Assembly: GCA_947254665.1 (NCBI GenBank)
Contig: CAMYEJ010000092.1
Location: 1 to 5,546, forward strand
Direction of reading: 5' to 3'
DNA length: 5,546 nucleotides
From: an uncultured Peptoniphilus sp.
Lineage (GTDB): Bacteria; Bacillota; Clostridia; Tissierellales; Peptoniphilaceae
In this document: positions 1 through 5,527 of the stretch, in pieces
How the letters are laid out: every line of letters begins with the position of its first letter
How positions within the stretch are numbered: the stretch's first letter is position 1
Position numbers and translations under genes: made by a program
Notes under the pieces: model-generated
The model's database searches: none
What the model saw: the letters and a program-made list of their open reading frames with translations, nothing else
What the model was told of the DNA's origin: nothing

Positions 1-10
1 TAAATATCCC

Positions 11-39
11 TTGACTTAAGTTCTAATTTCTGTTAGTAT
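11..39 (+). promoter_or_regulatory. Sigma-A promoter of the T-box/ABC transporter operon
   Basis: The -35 box TTGACT (11-16) lies 17 bases from the -10 box TAGTAT (34-39). TGT just before the -10 gives an extended TGn element. Transcription should begin near 45-47, just upstream of T-box Stem I, which fits a leader of roughly 295 bases before the first gene. Five of six bases match consensus in each box, with ideal spacing. The start site itself is inferred. Confidence 0.75.
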
Positions 40-57
40 TACTTTAATTAGTTGCAT

Positions 58-314
58 TGAGAAGAGGAGTATCTTCTATTATTTATTTAAAGAGAGTCTT
101 CGTTTGGTGAGAGAAGATAATAAATGTAGTTGAGAATAAAGACTTTGAGCAGCAATCTGGATTGTAAATGATAGGTTGCCGGGTAATCCCGTTACAGATG
201 AAGAGTATGTAGTACTTAGTGAGGTTTAAAGTGTGAACTTTAAATAAATATGGGTGGTAACACGGTTTTAACGCTCCGTCCCAAGTTGATAACAACTGGG
301 ATGGGGCTTTTTTT
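58..314 (+). promoter_or_regulatory. T-box riboswitch leader, predicted tRNA-Lys specific
   Basis: T-box leaders bind a tRNA through a codon in Stem I and a 3' antiterminator bulge, and allow read-through when that tRNA is uncharged. The T-box motif GGGTGGTAACACGG is at 252-265. Its 7-nt bulge TGGTAAC (255-261) would pair with the tRNA NCCA end. GGG (252-254) and ACGG (262-265) pair with CCC (280-282) and CCGT (276-279) to form the antiterminator. Stem I has a loop-E pair, AGTA (68-71) opposite GAA (134-136). Its middle helix joins 76-87 to 119-129, and its distal hairpin (96-101 with 113-118) has a GGTGA-containing loop. The specifier region reads GAA-T-AAA-G, giving codon AAA (lysine) at 138-140. 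Stem II pairs 152-157 with 174-179, a CGGG/CCCG stem lies at 180-191, and Stem III pairs 225-231 with 238-244. The T-box call is near certain; the lysine assignment rests on a hand fold. Confidence 0.93.
273..314 (+). terminator. T-box-controlled intrinsic terminator
   Basis: A long GC-rich hairpin pairs 273-288 with 293-307, with one bulged A and a few G-U pairs, and a 4-nt ATAA loop. It is followed by seven T residues (308-314). Its 5' arm includes CCGTCCC (276-282), the same bases the T-box needs for the antiterminator, so the two structures are mutually exclusive. Charged cognate tRNA should favour this terminator and shut off the ABC importer operon. Confidence 0.93.
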
Positions 315-340
315 ATTAATTTTTTTCAAGGAGAATCAAG

Positions 341-1918
341 ATGAAGAGATTTATTAATGTAGTTTTACTAATTATGGTAGGTATTGTTGGGGTTTTTTCG
401 TTTCCGATGAGTATATTTGCAGAAGAGAATACTTTGAGGGTAGGACTTGAAGCTGCTTATCCGCCTTTTAACTGGACACAACAGACTGGACAAAATGGCG
501 CTGTGCCTATTGAAGGGTCAAATGAATTTGCAAATGGATATGACGTTCAAATGGCTAAGAAAATTGCAGAAGGGCTAGGAAAGAGACTTGTCCTAGTTAA
601 GATTGAGTGGGATGGTTTAGTTCCTGCTTTAACTTCTGGAAGAATTGACCTTATTATGGCTGGAATGAGTCCAACCGCTGAGAGAGCAAAGCAAATAGAT
701 TTTTCAGATGCATACTATGAATCTGACCTTGTAATGGTTGTAAATGCAAAAGGAAAGTATGCCAATGCTTCTAAGTTAGAAGATTTTACAGGGGCTGGTA
801 TCGTTGCTCAACTAAATACTTTTCACGACACGGTTATAGATCAAATACCTGGTGTCAACCACCTTGAACCTATGTCAGACTTCTCAATAATGAGAGTTGC
901 AGTTCAAACTGGCAAGGCTGATGGATATGTTGCTGAAAGACCTGAGGCAATGGCAGCGGAAACTGCTGGTGTGGGTCTAAAAATGGTGGATTTAAATCCA
1001 GGATTTGACACTGATAAAGCGGATACTTCGATTGCAATAGGAATTAAAAAGGGTAATCCTATTAGGGATAGACTTAACCAAATTTTAGGTGAAGTGTCAA
1101 AAGAAGATAGAATAAAGCTTATGGATGAAATGAACATCTTACAAAATAAAGAAGAGAGTGAAGAGGAAGGTTTTGGAAGATTTATAAATAATATGAAGAC
1201 TATCTTCATAGAAAACAAGAGCAATTTCATAAGGGGAACTGGATATACGGTTTTAATTTCATTTGTAGGAACTATACTCGGTCTGTTTCTTGGATTAATT
1301 GTTGGAATAATAAGAACCATTCCTGAATCTTTAAAAAAAGGTAAAAACTTTGTCTTAAATATATTTAAAGTACTTGCAAATATCTACGTTCAAGTTTTAA
1401 GGGGTACGCCGATGATTGTGCAATCAGTGCTCGTATACTTTGGTCTACTTCAGTTTGCTGGAATTAATTTAACTCCTATGGAGGCAGCTTTTTTGGTAGT
1501 TTCTGTAAACACTGGTGCATACCTATCAGAAGTTGTAAGAGGCGGTATTAATTCAATAGACAAGGGACAGTTTGAAGCTGCAAGATCACTAGGGATGAAC
1601 CATTATCAAACCATGGTACATGTAGTACTTCCACAGGCAATTAAAAATATAATTCCTGCAATTGGAAATGAATTTATCGTAAATATAAAGGATACATCGG
1701 TTTTAAACGTAATAGCGGTAAACGAACTTTTCTTTACAACTAAGTCAATAGTAGGTGGAAATCTCATGTACTTTGAAACATATTTAATTACATCCATTAT
1801 TTATTTAACACTGACACTATCTATAGCTTACTTTTTACATTTCGTAGAAAGGCTTTTGGCAGATCCAAATTCATATGTAAAGACTGGAAATACAGACGTT
1901 ATGAAAAGTGCAAATTAG
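341..1918 (+). CDS. Amino-acid ABC importer, fused substrate-binding protein and permease
   Basis: This 525-residue protein combines extracellular amino-acid capture and membrane translocation in one chain (polar amino-acid transporter family). Residues 1-27 form a signal peptide with a likely cut after SIFA. Residues ~30-268 are a family-3 solute-binding domain, shown by RVGLEAAYPPFNW (33-45) and SPTAERAKQIDFSDAYY (110-126). In this family the arginine of the second motif contacts the ligand carboxylate. An acidic linker (~270-278) leads to a HisM/GlnP-type permease (~295-508) with several hydrophobic spans. The EAA loop (412-433, starting EAARSLGM and ending VLPQA) docks the ATPase. There is no lipobox cysteine; the fused permease replaces the lipid anchor. 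AAGGAG at 328-333 fixes the ATG, and the ATPase gene follows 9 bases downstream. The substrate is not readable from the protein. The leader codon suggests lysine; glutamine, arginine and histidine importers share this architecture. Confidence 0.93.
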   Translation: MKRFINVVLLIMVGIVGVFSFPMSIFAEENTLRVGLEAAYPPFNWTQQTGQNGAVPIEGSNEFANGYDVQMAKKIAEGLGKRLVLVKIEWDGLVPALTSGRIDLIMAGMSPTAERAKQIDFSDAYYESDLVMVVNAKGKYANASKLEDFTGAGIVAQLNTFHDTVIDQIPGVNHLEPMSDFSIMRVAVQTGKADGYVAERPEAMAAETAGVGLKMVDLNPGFDTDKADTSIAIGIKKGNPIRDRLNQILGEVSKEDRIKLMDEMNILQNKEESEEEGFGRFINNMKTIFIENKSNFIRGTGYTVLISFVGTILGLFLGLIVGIIRTIPESLKKGKNFVLNIFKVLANIYVQVLRGTPMIVQSVLVYFGLLQFAGINLTPMEAAFLVVSVNTGAYLSEVVRGGINSIDKGQFEAARSLGMNHYQTMVHVVLPQAIKNIIPAIGNEFIVNIKDTSVLNVIAVNELFFTTKSIVGGNLMYFETYLITSIIYLTLTLSIAYFLHFVERLLADPNSYVKTGNTDVMKSAN

Positions 1919-1927
1919 GAGAAGATT

Positions 1928-2656
1928 ATGAAAAAGAATATATTGAAAGTAAATAATTTAAAAAAATCATTCGGTCAAAATGAAATTCTAAAGGGGATAT
2001 CTTTTGAACTTGATGAAGGGCAAGTAACCACGATTATCGGTCCATCTGGATCTGGAAAATCAACTCTTCTTAGATGTTTAAATCTATTGGAAAGACCTGA
2101 TGGAGGTGAGATCCTTTATGAAGGAGAAAATATTTTAGATAGTGATTTTAAAACGTCTGACTTTAAGGGTAAAGTTGCTATGGTGTTCCAAAACTTCAAT
2201 CTTTTTAACAATATGAATGTCCTTGATAATTGTATAAAGGCGCCTATAAAGGTTTTAAATATAGATAGAGAAACAGCAAGAAAAAAGGCGATTCATAATC
2301 TTGAGCTAGTAGGGATGGGAGATTTTTTAGAAGCTAGACCAAGTCAATTATCTGGTGGACAGAAACAGAGGGTCGCAATTGCAAGGGCTCTTACCATGGA
2401 TCCAGACCTTATACTATTCGATGAGCCAACTTCTGCACTAGATCCTGAAATGGTAGGAGAAGTTCTAAATGCGATTAGAAATTTAAGAGATTTAGGACTA
2501 ACAATGATAATCGTGACCCATGAAATGGATTTTGCAAAGAAAGTATCCGATAAAGTAATATTCATGGATGGAGGAAAAATCTTGGAAGAAGGATCTCCTG
2601 AGGATATATTCGATAATCCAAAATTTGAGAGAACGAGGGAATTTGTTAATTTTTAA
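1928..2656 (+). CDS. Amino-acid ABC importer, ATP-binding subunit (GlnQ/HisP type)
   Basis: This 242-residue cytoplasmic ATPase powers the fused binding-protein/permease encoded just upstream. All ABC motifs are intact: Walker [10 protein letters not shown] (38-46), Q-loop Q88 in VFQNFNLF, signature LSGGQ (141-145), Walker B LILFDEP (161-167), D-loop SALD (169-172) and switch histidine H198. Length and the [11 protein letters not shown] context are typical of polar amino-acid importers. Its Shine-Dalgarno AGGAG (1917-1921) overlaps the stop codon of the preceding gene, and only 9 bases separate the two reading frames. The pair should therefore be co-transcribed and translationally coupled under the T-box. 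A functional importer would need two copies of each subunit; no separate binding protein is encoded here. Family assignment is secure, substrate is inferred. Confidence 0.95.
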   Translation: MKKNILKVNNLKKSFGQNEILKGISFELDEGQVTTIIGPSGSGKSTLLRCLNLLERPDGGEILYEGENILDSDFKTSDFKGKVAMVFQNFNLFNNMNVLDNCIKAPIKVLNIDRETARKKAIHNLELVGMGDFLEARPSQLSGGQKQRVAIARALTMDPDLILFDEPTSALDPEMVGEVLNAIRNLRDLGLTMIIVTHEMDFAKKVSDKVIFMDGGKILEEGSPEDIFDNPKFERTREFVNF

Positions 2657-2691
2657 AAACAACAATTAAAAAATTTAATCAAAAACTAAAA

Positions 2692-2722
2692 TAAGTGCAA
2701 GAAATTCTTGCACTTAATTTTT
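2692..2722. terminator. Bidirectional terminator between convergent ABC operon and rubredoxin
   Basis: A perfect inverted repeat with arms TAAGTGCAAGAA (2692-2703) and TTCTTGCACTTA (2705-2716) is centred on a single base at 2704; in RNA the loop would open to about 3-5 bases. On the plus strand it is followed by an interrupted T-run (2718-2723). On the minus strand it is followed by TTTTAGTTTTT. It can therefore stop transcripts of both the ABC operon and rubredoxin. Confidence 0.85.
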
Positions 2723-2725
2723 TAA

Positions 2726-2887
2726 TTATTCAACTGGTTCGAATTCGCTTTTTTCAGCGCCACATAGTGGGCAAACCCAATCTTCTGGTAGGTCTTCAAA
2801 AGCTGTTCCAGGTTCGATTCCTGAATCTTCGTCTCCTAGTTCTGGATCGTAAATATATCCGCATAGTTGACATTCATATTTTTGCAT
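2726..2887 (-). CDS. Rubredoxin
   Basis: This is a complete 53-residue rubredoxin, a cytoplasmic one-electron carrier with a single iron held by four cysteines. The ligands lie in two knuckles: [11 protein letters not shown] (5-15, Cys6 and Cys9) and DWVCPLCGA (36-44, Cys39 and Cys42). The family-typical [11 protein letters not shown] segment (27-37) lies between them. Length is standard for free-standing rubredoxins. AAAGGAG (complement of 2895-2901) sits 7 bases before the ATG. In anaerobes rubredoxins pass electrons to rubrerythrin, superoxide reductase or flavodiiron proteins during oxygen and peroxide detoxification; no such partner is in this window. The gene is alone between a convergent terminator and a divergent promoter region. 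Confidence 0.97.
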   Translation of the reverse strand: MQKYECQLCGYIYDPELGDEDSGIEPGTAFEDLPEDWVCPLCGAEKSEFEPVE

Positions 2888-2921
2888 AAGTTTACTCCTT
2901 TCATATGTCCTTTATAATTTA

Positions 2922-2950
2922 ATAATACCCAATAGCATACATTTTGTAAA
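2922..2950 (-). promoter_or_regulatory. Sigma-A promoter of the rubredoxin gene
   Basis: Read on the minus strand, the -35 box TTTACA (2950-2945) lies 17 bases from the -10 box TATTAT (2927-2922). Five of six bases match consensus in each box. The expected start near 2915 leaves a leader of about 28 bases before the ATG, containing the AAAGGAG site. Its -35 box overlaps that of a divergent promoter on the plus strand. Confidence 0.65.
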
Positions 2951-2972
2951 CAATTATTATAATTTTTATAAA
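2944..2972 (+). promoter_or_regulatory. Possible sigma-A promoter upstream of the anti-sigma-factor-like gene
   Basis: TTGTAA (2944-2949) and TATAAA (2967-2972) are separated by 17 bases. Four and five bases match the sigma-A consensus. The region is very AT-rich, so chance is a real alternative. If used, it gives a leader of about 65 bases before the gene at 3043 and shares its -35 position with the rubredoxin promoter. Confidence 0.4.
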
Positions 2973-2991
2973 ATTGCTCTAGGCTTTCAGT

Positions 2992-3016
2992 GTTTAACTT
3001 ACGAAAACGAGGGTAT
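2992..3016 (+). promoter_or_regulatory. Sigma-B-type promoter (GTTTAA-N13-GGGTAT)
   Basis: GTTTAA (2992-2997) and GGGTAT (3011-3016) are separated by 13 bases. This is an exact match to the general-stress sigma-B consensus known from Bacillus and Staphylococcus (GTTTAA, 12-15 bases, GGGTAT). The predicted start near 3022-3024 gives a ~20-base leader with the AAGAGG ribosome binding site at 3031-3036. The site fits the downstream gene well because sigma-B promoters also drive rsbW-containing operons in those organisms. Whether this organism has a sigma-B-class factor cannot be seen here. Confidence 0.6.
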
Positions 3017-3042
3017 TAATACTCATATAGAAGAGGTATATT

Positions 3043-3441
3043 ATGAAGACGATTTATTGTTTTGAGGGGAGTATAAAATCAAATCTGAGTGAGGTTAAAC
3101 CTTTGATCGAAGAAACCCTATTTGATCTTAAAAATTTCATAAAATGTGAAAGCTCATTATTTGATATTAGGCTTATCCTTGATGAACTGATGATAAATTC
3201 TATTCTTCATGGCAATAATAGCAATTTCTTAAAGAATGTGCACCTTAGTATATTTTTGAAAGATAATGAAGTTGAAATTAGAGTTAAGGATGAAGGTAAA
3301 GGAGTAATCTTTGACTTTAGTAAATATAATGCAGATGATTTAAAGACTACTGGGAGAGGTCTGGTCTTGGTTAAGGAACTTACTGATAGATTTATTCTCC
3401 ATGGTAATGAGGTCATCGCAATTAAATACTTAAATAAATAA
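3043..3441 (+). CDS. RsbW/SpoIIAB-like ATPase (anti-sigma factor / serine kinase family)
   Basis: This 132-residue soluble protein has the GHKL ATP-binding fold of anti-sigma factor kinases. The N-box is LDELMINSILHGN (46-58; Glu48 and Asn52 are the expected catalytic and magnesium residues). The G1 box is VKDEGKGV (81-88) and the G2 box is TTGRGLVLVKEL (102-113). There is no signal peptide or membrane span. Known relatives bind a sigma factor and phosphorylate an antagonist STAS protein, but neither partner is next to this gene, which appears monocistronic. It is shorter than SpoIIAB and RsbW. AAGAGG at 3031-3036 supports the ATG. The fold is clear; the anti-sigma role is inferred and strengthened by the sigma-B-type promoter just upstream. 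It could instead be a stand-alone ATP-binding regulator with another partner. Confidence 0.85.
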   Translation: MKTIYCFEGSIKSNLSEVKPLIEETLFDLKNFIKCESSLFDIRLILDELMINSILHGNNSNFLKNVHLSIFLKDNEVEIRVKDEGKGVIFDFSKYNADDLKTTGRGLVLVKELTDRFILHGNEVIAIKYLNK

Positions 3442-3460
3442 TCTTATAAGTTATTATTAG

Positions 3461-3483
3461 AAACTTCCGATGGAAGTTTTTTT
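3461..3483 (+). terminator. Intrinsic terminator after the anti-sigma-factor-like gene
   Basis: AAACTTCC (3461-3468) pairs with GGAAGTTT (3472-3479) around a GAT triloop, and seven T residues (3477-3483) follow or overlap the 3' arm. It sits 20 bases past the stop codon, marking the ATPase gene as a single-gene transcript that is separate from typA. Confidence 0.88.
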
Positions 3484-3538
3484 ATTGCAAATTATTTGTG
3501 TAAATTTGCTAAAATATTTGTATTATTTTCTATAAATG

Positions 3539-3567
3539 TGGACAAATTTAATTTTTAAATGTAAAAT
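3539..3567 (+). promoter_or_regulatory. Probable sigma-A promoter of typA
   Basis: TGGACA (3539-3544) and TAAAAT (3562-3567) are separated by 17 bases. Each box has five of six consensus bases. The expected start near 3574 leaves a short leader of about 17 bases before the typA ATG. The preceding stretch (3484-3538) is AT-rich with no gene and contains a GCAAATT/AATTTGC inverted repeat. Confidence 0.6.
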
Positions 3568-3582
3568 AATTAAGTTAGGAAT

Positions 3583-3588
3583 AGGTGA
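3583..3588 (+). promoter_or_regulatory. typA: Ribosome binding site that decides the typA start
   Basis: AGGTGA matches the 3' part of the full Shine-Dalgarno sequence and places the ATG at 3591 at the usual aligned distance. A GTG at 3585 is in frame but lies inside this site, so the ATG is preferred. The protein then starts MKRLDVRNIAIIAHVDHGKT, as typical TypA proteins do. Confidence 0.7.
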
Positions 3589-3590
3589 AT

Positions 3591-5411
3591 ATGAAAAGAT
3601 TAGATGTTAGAAATATAGCTATCATTGCCCATGTCGATCACGGCAAGACTACTTTAGTAGACTCACTACTAAGACAATCAGGTATTTTTAGAAAAAACCA
3701 AGAAGTTAAAGATCGTGTCATGGACTCAAATGATATCGAAAGAGAAAGAGGAATCACCATCCTCTCAAAAAATACTGCAGTTATGCATAATGGTGTAAAA
3801 ATAAATATTATTGACACCCCTGGTCACGCTGACTTTGGTGGTGAGGTTGAACGTGTTTTAAAGATGGTGCAAGGAGTCGTACTTCTTGTAGATGCTTTTG
3901 AAGGTCCGATGCCACAAACTAAATTTGTGCTTAAGAAATCATTTGAACTTAATCTTCCTGTAATAGTATGTATTAATAAGGTAGATAGACCTGAAGCAAG
4001 ACCAAAAGAAGTGGTGGATGAAGTTCTAGATTTATTTATTGAACTTGGTGCCGATGAAGATGTGCTTGAAAGTCCATTTATATTTGCTTCAGCTAAGCAA
4101 GGATTTGCATCACTAGATCCAGAGGATTTAGGAACAAATATGGATCCACTATTTAATACCATCATCGACTATATAGAACCACCAGAAAACAGGGATGATG
4201 AACCATTTCAAATGCTTGTGTCAACGATTGACTATTCGGACTACGTAGGAAGAATAGGTATAGGTAGGATTGAAAGAGGAATCTTAAAAGAAAATGAAAC
4301 TGCAATTCTTGTAAATGCAAATGATGAAAATAGACATATTAAGGTTAAAATTTCAAATGTTTACGAATTTGAAGGACTTGATAGGGTTGAAGTTGATGAG
4401 GCTCATTCAGGTTCAATAGTTGCGATTACAGGTATTGAAGATATCAATATCGGAGATACCATAGCTTCTACTAATGCGCCAGAACCACTTGATTTTGTAA
4501 AGATTTCAGAACCTACAATCTCTATGAACTTCTCTGTAAATGACAGTCCATTCGCAGGTAAAGAAGGAAAATTCCTTACAAGTAGACAGATAAGAGCAAG
4601 ACTCTTTAAAGAATTACAAACGGACGTATCACTAAGAGTAGAAGAAACAGACTCAACGGATTCATTTAAAGTAAGCGGTAGAGGAGAGCTCCATCTTTCA
4701 GTTTTAATTGAAAATATGAGACGTGAAGGATTTGAGTTCCAAGTTTCTAAGCCACAAGTTCTATTTAAAGAAATCGACGGCAAGAAATATGAGCCGATGG
4801 AAATTGTTACAGTGGATGTTTCACAAGACTATGTAGGATCAGTAATAGAAAAACTTGGTAGAAGAAAAGGCGAGCTTTCTGTAATGGAAGAACCAAAAGG
4901 CGGCTACCAAAGACTTATCTTTAAAATTCCTGCAAGAGGATTAATAGGATATAGATCAGAATTTTTAACCGACACAAAAGGTGAAGGAATCTTAAATTCA
5001 AGCTTTGACTCCTATGAACCATACAAGGGAGAAATACCTAGACGTGCCTTTGCATCAATAGTTTCATTCGACACAGGAGTTGCAACATCTTACGGTCTTG
5101 CAAATGCTCAAGATAGAGGAACTCTATTCGTAACTCCAGGTATGGAAGTTTACGAAGGTCAAATAGTAGGAGAAAGTCCTAAGGGAGTGGAACTAGAAGT
5201 ATCAGTAACCCGTGCAAAGAAACAATCCAATGTTCGTGCTTCAGGTTCTGATGATGCTATAAAGCTAAGTCCAGTTCATGATATGAGTCTTGAAGAAGCT
5301 CTAGAATTTATCGAAGATGATGAGCTTATAGAAGTAACTCCTTCTACATTCAGAGTTAGAAAGAGAATCTTAAACAGTCAAACAAGATATAAATCAAAGA
5401 AATATAAATAA
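3591..5411 (+). CDS. typA: Translational GTPase TypA/BipA
   Basis: This 606-residue GTPase is the normal family length (about 600-615). TypA/BipA binds the 70S ribosome at the elongation-factor site and, in studied bacteria, aids 50S assembly and growth at low temperature or under stress. GTP-binding motifs are complete: G1 AHVDHGKT (13-20), switch I around RERGITI (51-57), G3 DTPGH (75-79), G4 NKVD (129-132) and G5 SAKQG (167-171). A beta-barrel domain II follows (~203-297), then two EF-G-like domains (~305-385 with SGRGELHLSVLIENMRREG, and ~400-480 with PARGLIGYRSEFLTDTKGEG). The lysine-rich BipA-specific C-terminal region, containing SVTRAKKQSNVRA and KLSPVHDMSLEEALEFIEDD, completes it. 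No frameshift or missing motif is seen. It has its own promoter and terminator, as expected for a single housekeeping gene. Confidence 0.98.
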   Translation: MKRLDVRNIAIIAHVDHGKTTLVDSLLRQSGIFRKNQEVKDRVMDSNDIERERGITILSKNTAVMHNGVKINIIDTPGHADFGGEVERVLKMVQGVVLLVDAFEGPMPQTKFVLKKSFELNLPVIVCINKVDRPEARPKEVVDEVLDLFIELGADEDVLESPFIFASAKQGFASLDPEDLGTNMDPLFNTIIDYIEPPENRDDEPFQMLVSTIDYSDYVGRIGIGRIERGILKENETAILVNANDENRHIKVKISNVYEFEGLDRVEVDEAHSGSIVAITGIEDINIGDTIASTNAPEPLDFVKISEPTISMNFSVNDSPFAGKEGKFLTSRQIRARLFKELQTDVSLRVEETDSTDSFKVSGRGELHLSVLIENMRREGFEFQVSKPQVLFKEIDGKKYEPMEIVTVDVSQDYVGSVIEKLGRRKGELSVMEEPKGGYQRLIFKIPARGLIGYRSEFLTDTKGEGILNSSFDSYEPYKGEIPRRAFASIVSFDTGVATSYGLANAQDRGTLFVTPGMEVYEGQIVGESPKGVELEVSVTRAKKQSNVRASGSDDAIKLSPVHDMSLEEALEFIEDDELIEVTPSTFRVRKRILNSQTRYKSKKYK

Positions 5412-5416
5412 AAAAT

Positions 5417-5438
5417 AAATCCCTTCGGGGATTTTTTT
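5417..5438 (+). terminator. Intrinsic terminator of typA with UUCG loop
   Basis: AAATCCC (5417-5423) pairs with GGGATTT (5428-5434) around a TTCG tetraloop closed by C-G, an unusually stable loop in RNA. A seven-T run occupies 5432-5438. It begins six bases after the typA stop codon. Confidence 0.92.
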
Positions 5439-5462
5439 ATTGCATAAAAAAGACAAAGAAAT

Positions 5463-5492
5463 TTAGTTTTCTTTAACTGCCTATAGTATAAT
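5463..5492 (+). promoter_or_regulatory. Possible promoter for the next gene
   Basis: A perfect -10 box TATAAT is at 5487-5492. The best -35 candidate is TTAGTT at 5463-5468, 18 bases upstream, which is a weak match. It lies beyond the typA terminator and about 35 bases before a candidate start codon at 5528, so it probably serves a gene continuing past the window. Confidence 0.5.
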
Positions 5493-5527
5493 AAGCTTAT
5501 AAATAGAGTTTATATGGCGGATATTTG

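Noticed and set aside
135..138. Alternative specifier codons AAT (Asn, 135-137) or ATA (Ile, 136-138) in the T-box
   Set aside because: These would disrupt the loop-E GAA (134-136) and the spacing to the basal helix (143-146). AAA followed by a purine at 141 fits both. Not fully excluded without a covariance alignment.
199..213. Four-codon leader peptide (ATG AAG AGT ATG TAG) as an attenuator
   Set aside because: There is no ribosome binding site upstream, and the segment belongs to the T-box linker between the CGGG/CCCG stem and Stem III.
83..295. 70-residue open frame on the minus strand
   Set aside because: It runs antisense through the structured T-box leader, shows no recognisable domain, and its coordinates are fully explained by the leader RNA.
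904..1320. 138-residue minus-strand open frame inside the transporter gene
   Set aside because: It is an antisense shadow of a clearly conserved protein, with serine/proline/isoleucine-rich low-complexity translation and no ribosome binding context. The same applies to the minus-strand frames at 1606-1797, 2344-2565, 3207-3416, 3824-4165 and 4403-4783.
2665..2679. ATTAAA-AAA-TTTAAT palindrome after the ATPase gene
   Set aside because: It is made only of A and T, would form a very weak hairpin, and lies just before a much stronger terminator. Most likely chance.
2695..2889. 64-residue open frame on the plus strand
   Set aside because: It is the mirror of the rubredoxin gene on the minus strand, which has intact CxxC knuckles, a good ribosome binding site and a promoter.
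3585..3593. GTG at 3585 as the typA start, adding two residues
   Set aside because: The GTG lies inside the AGGTGA ribosome binding site, which is correctly spaced for the ATG at 3591. The ATG product also matches the usual TypA N-terminus.
3477..5444. Shared tail TTTTTTTATTGCA after two terminators (3477-3489 and 5432-5444)
   Set aside because: The common part is mainly the poly-T tract plus a few bases; two occurrences do not support a repeat family.
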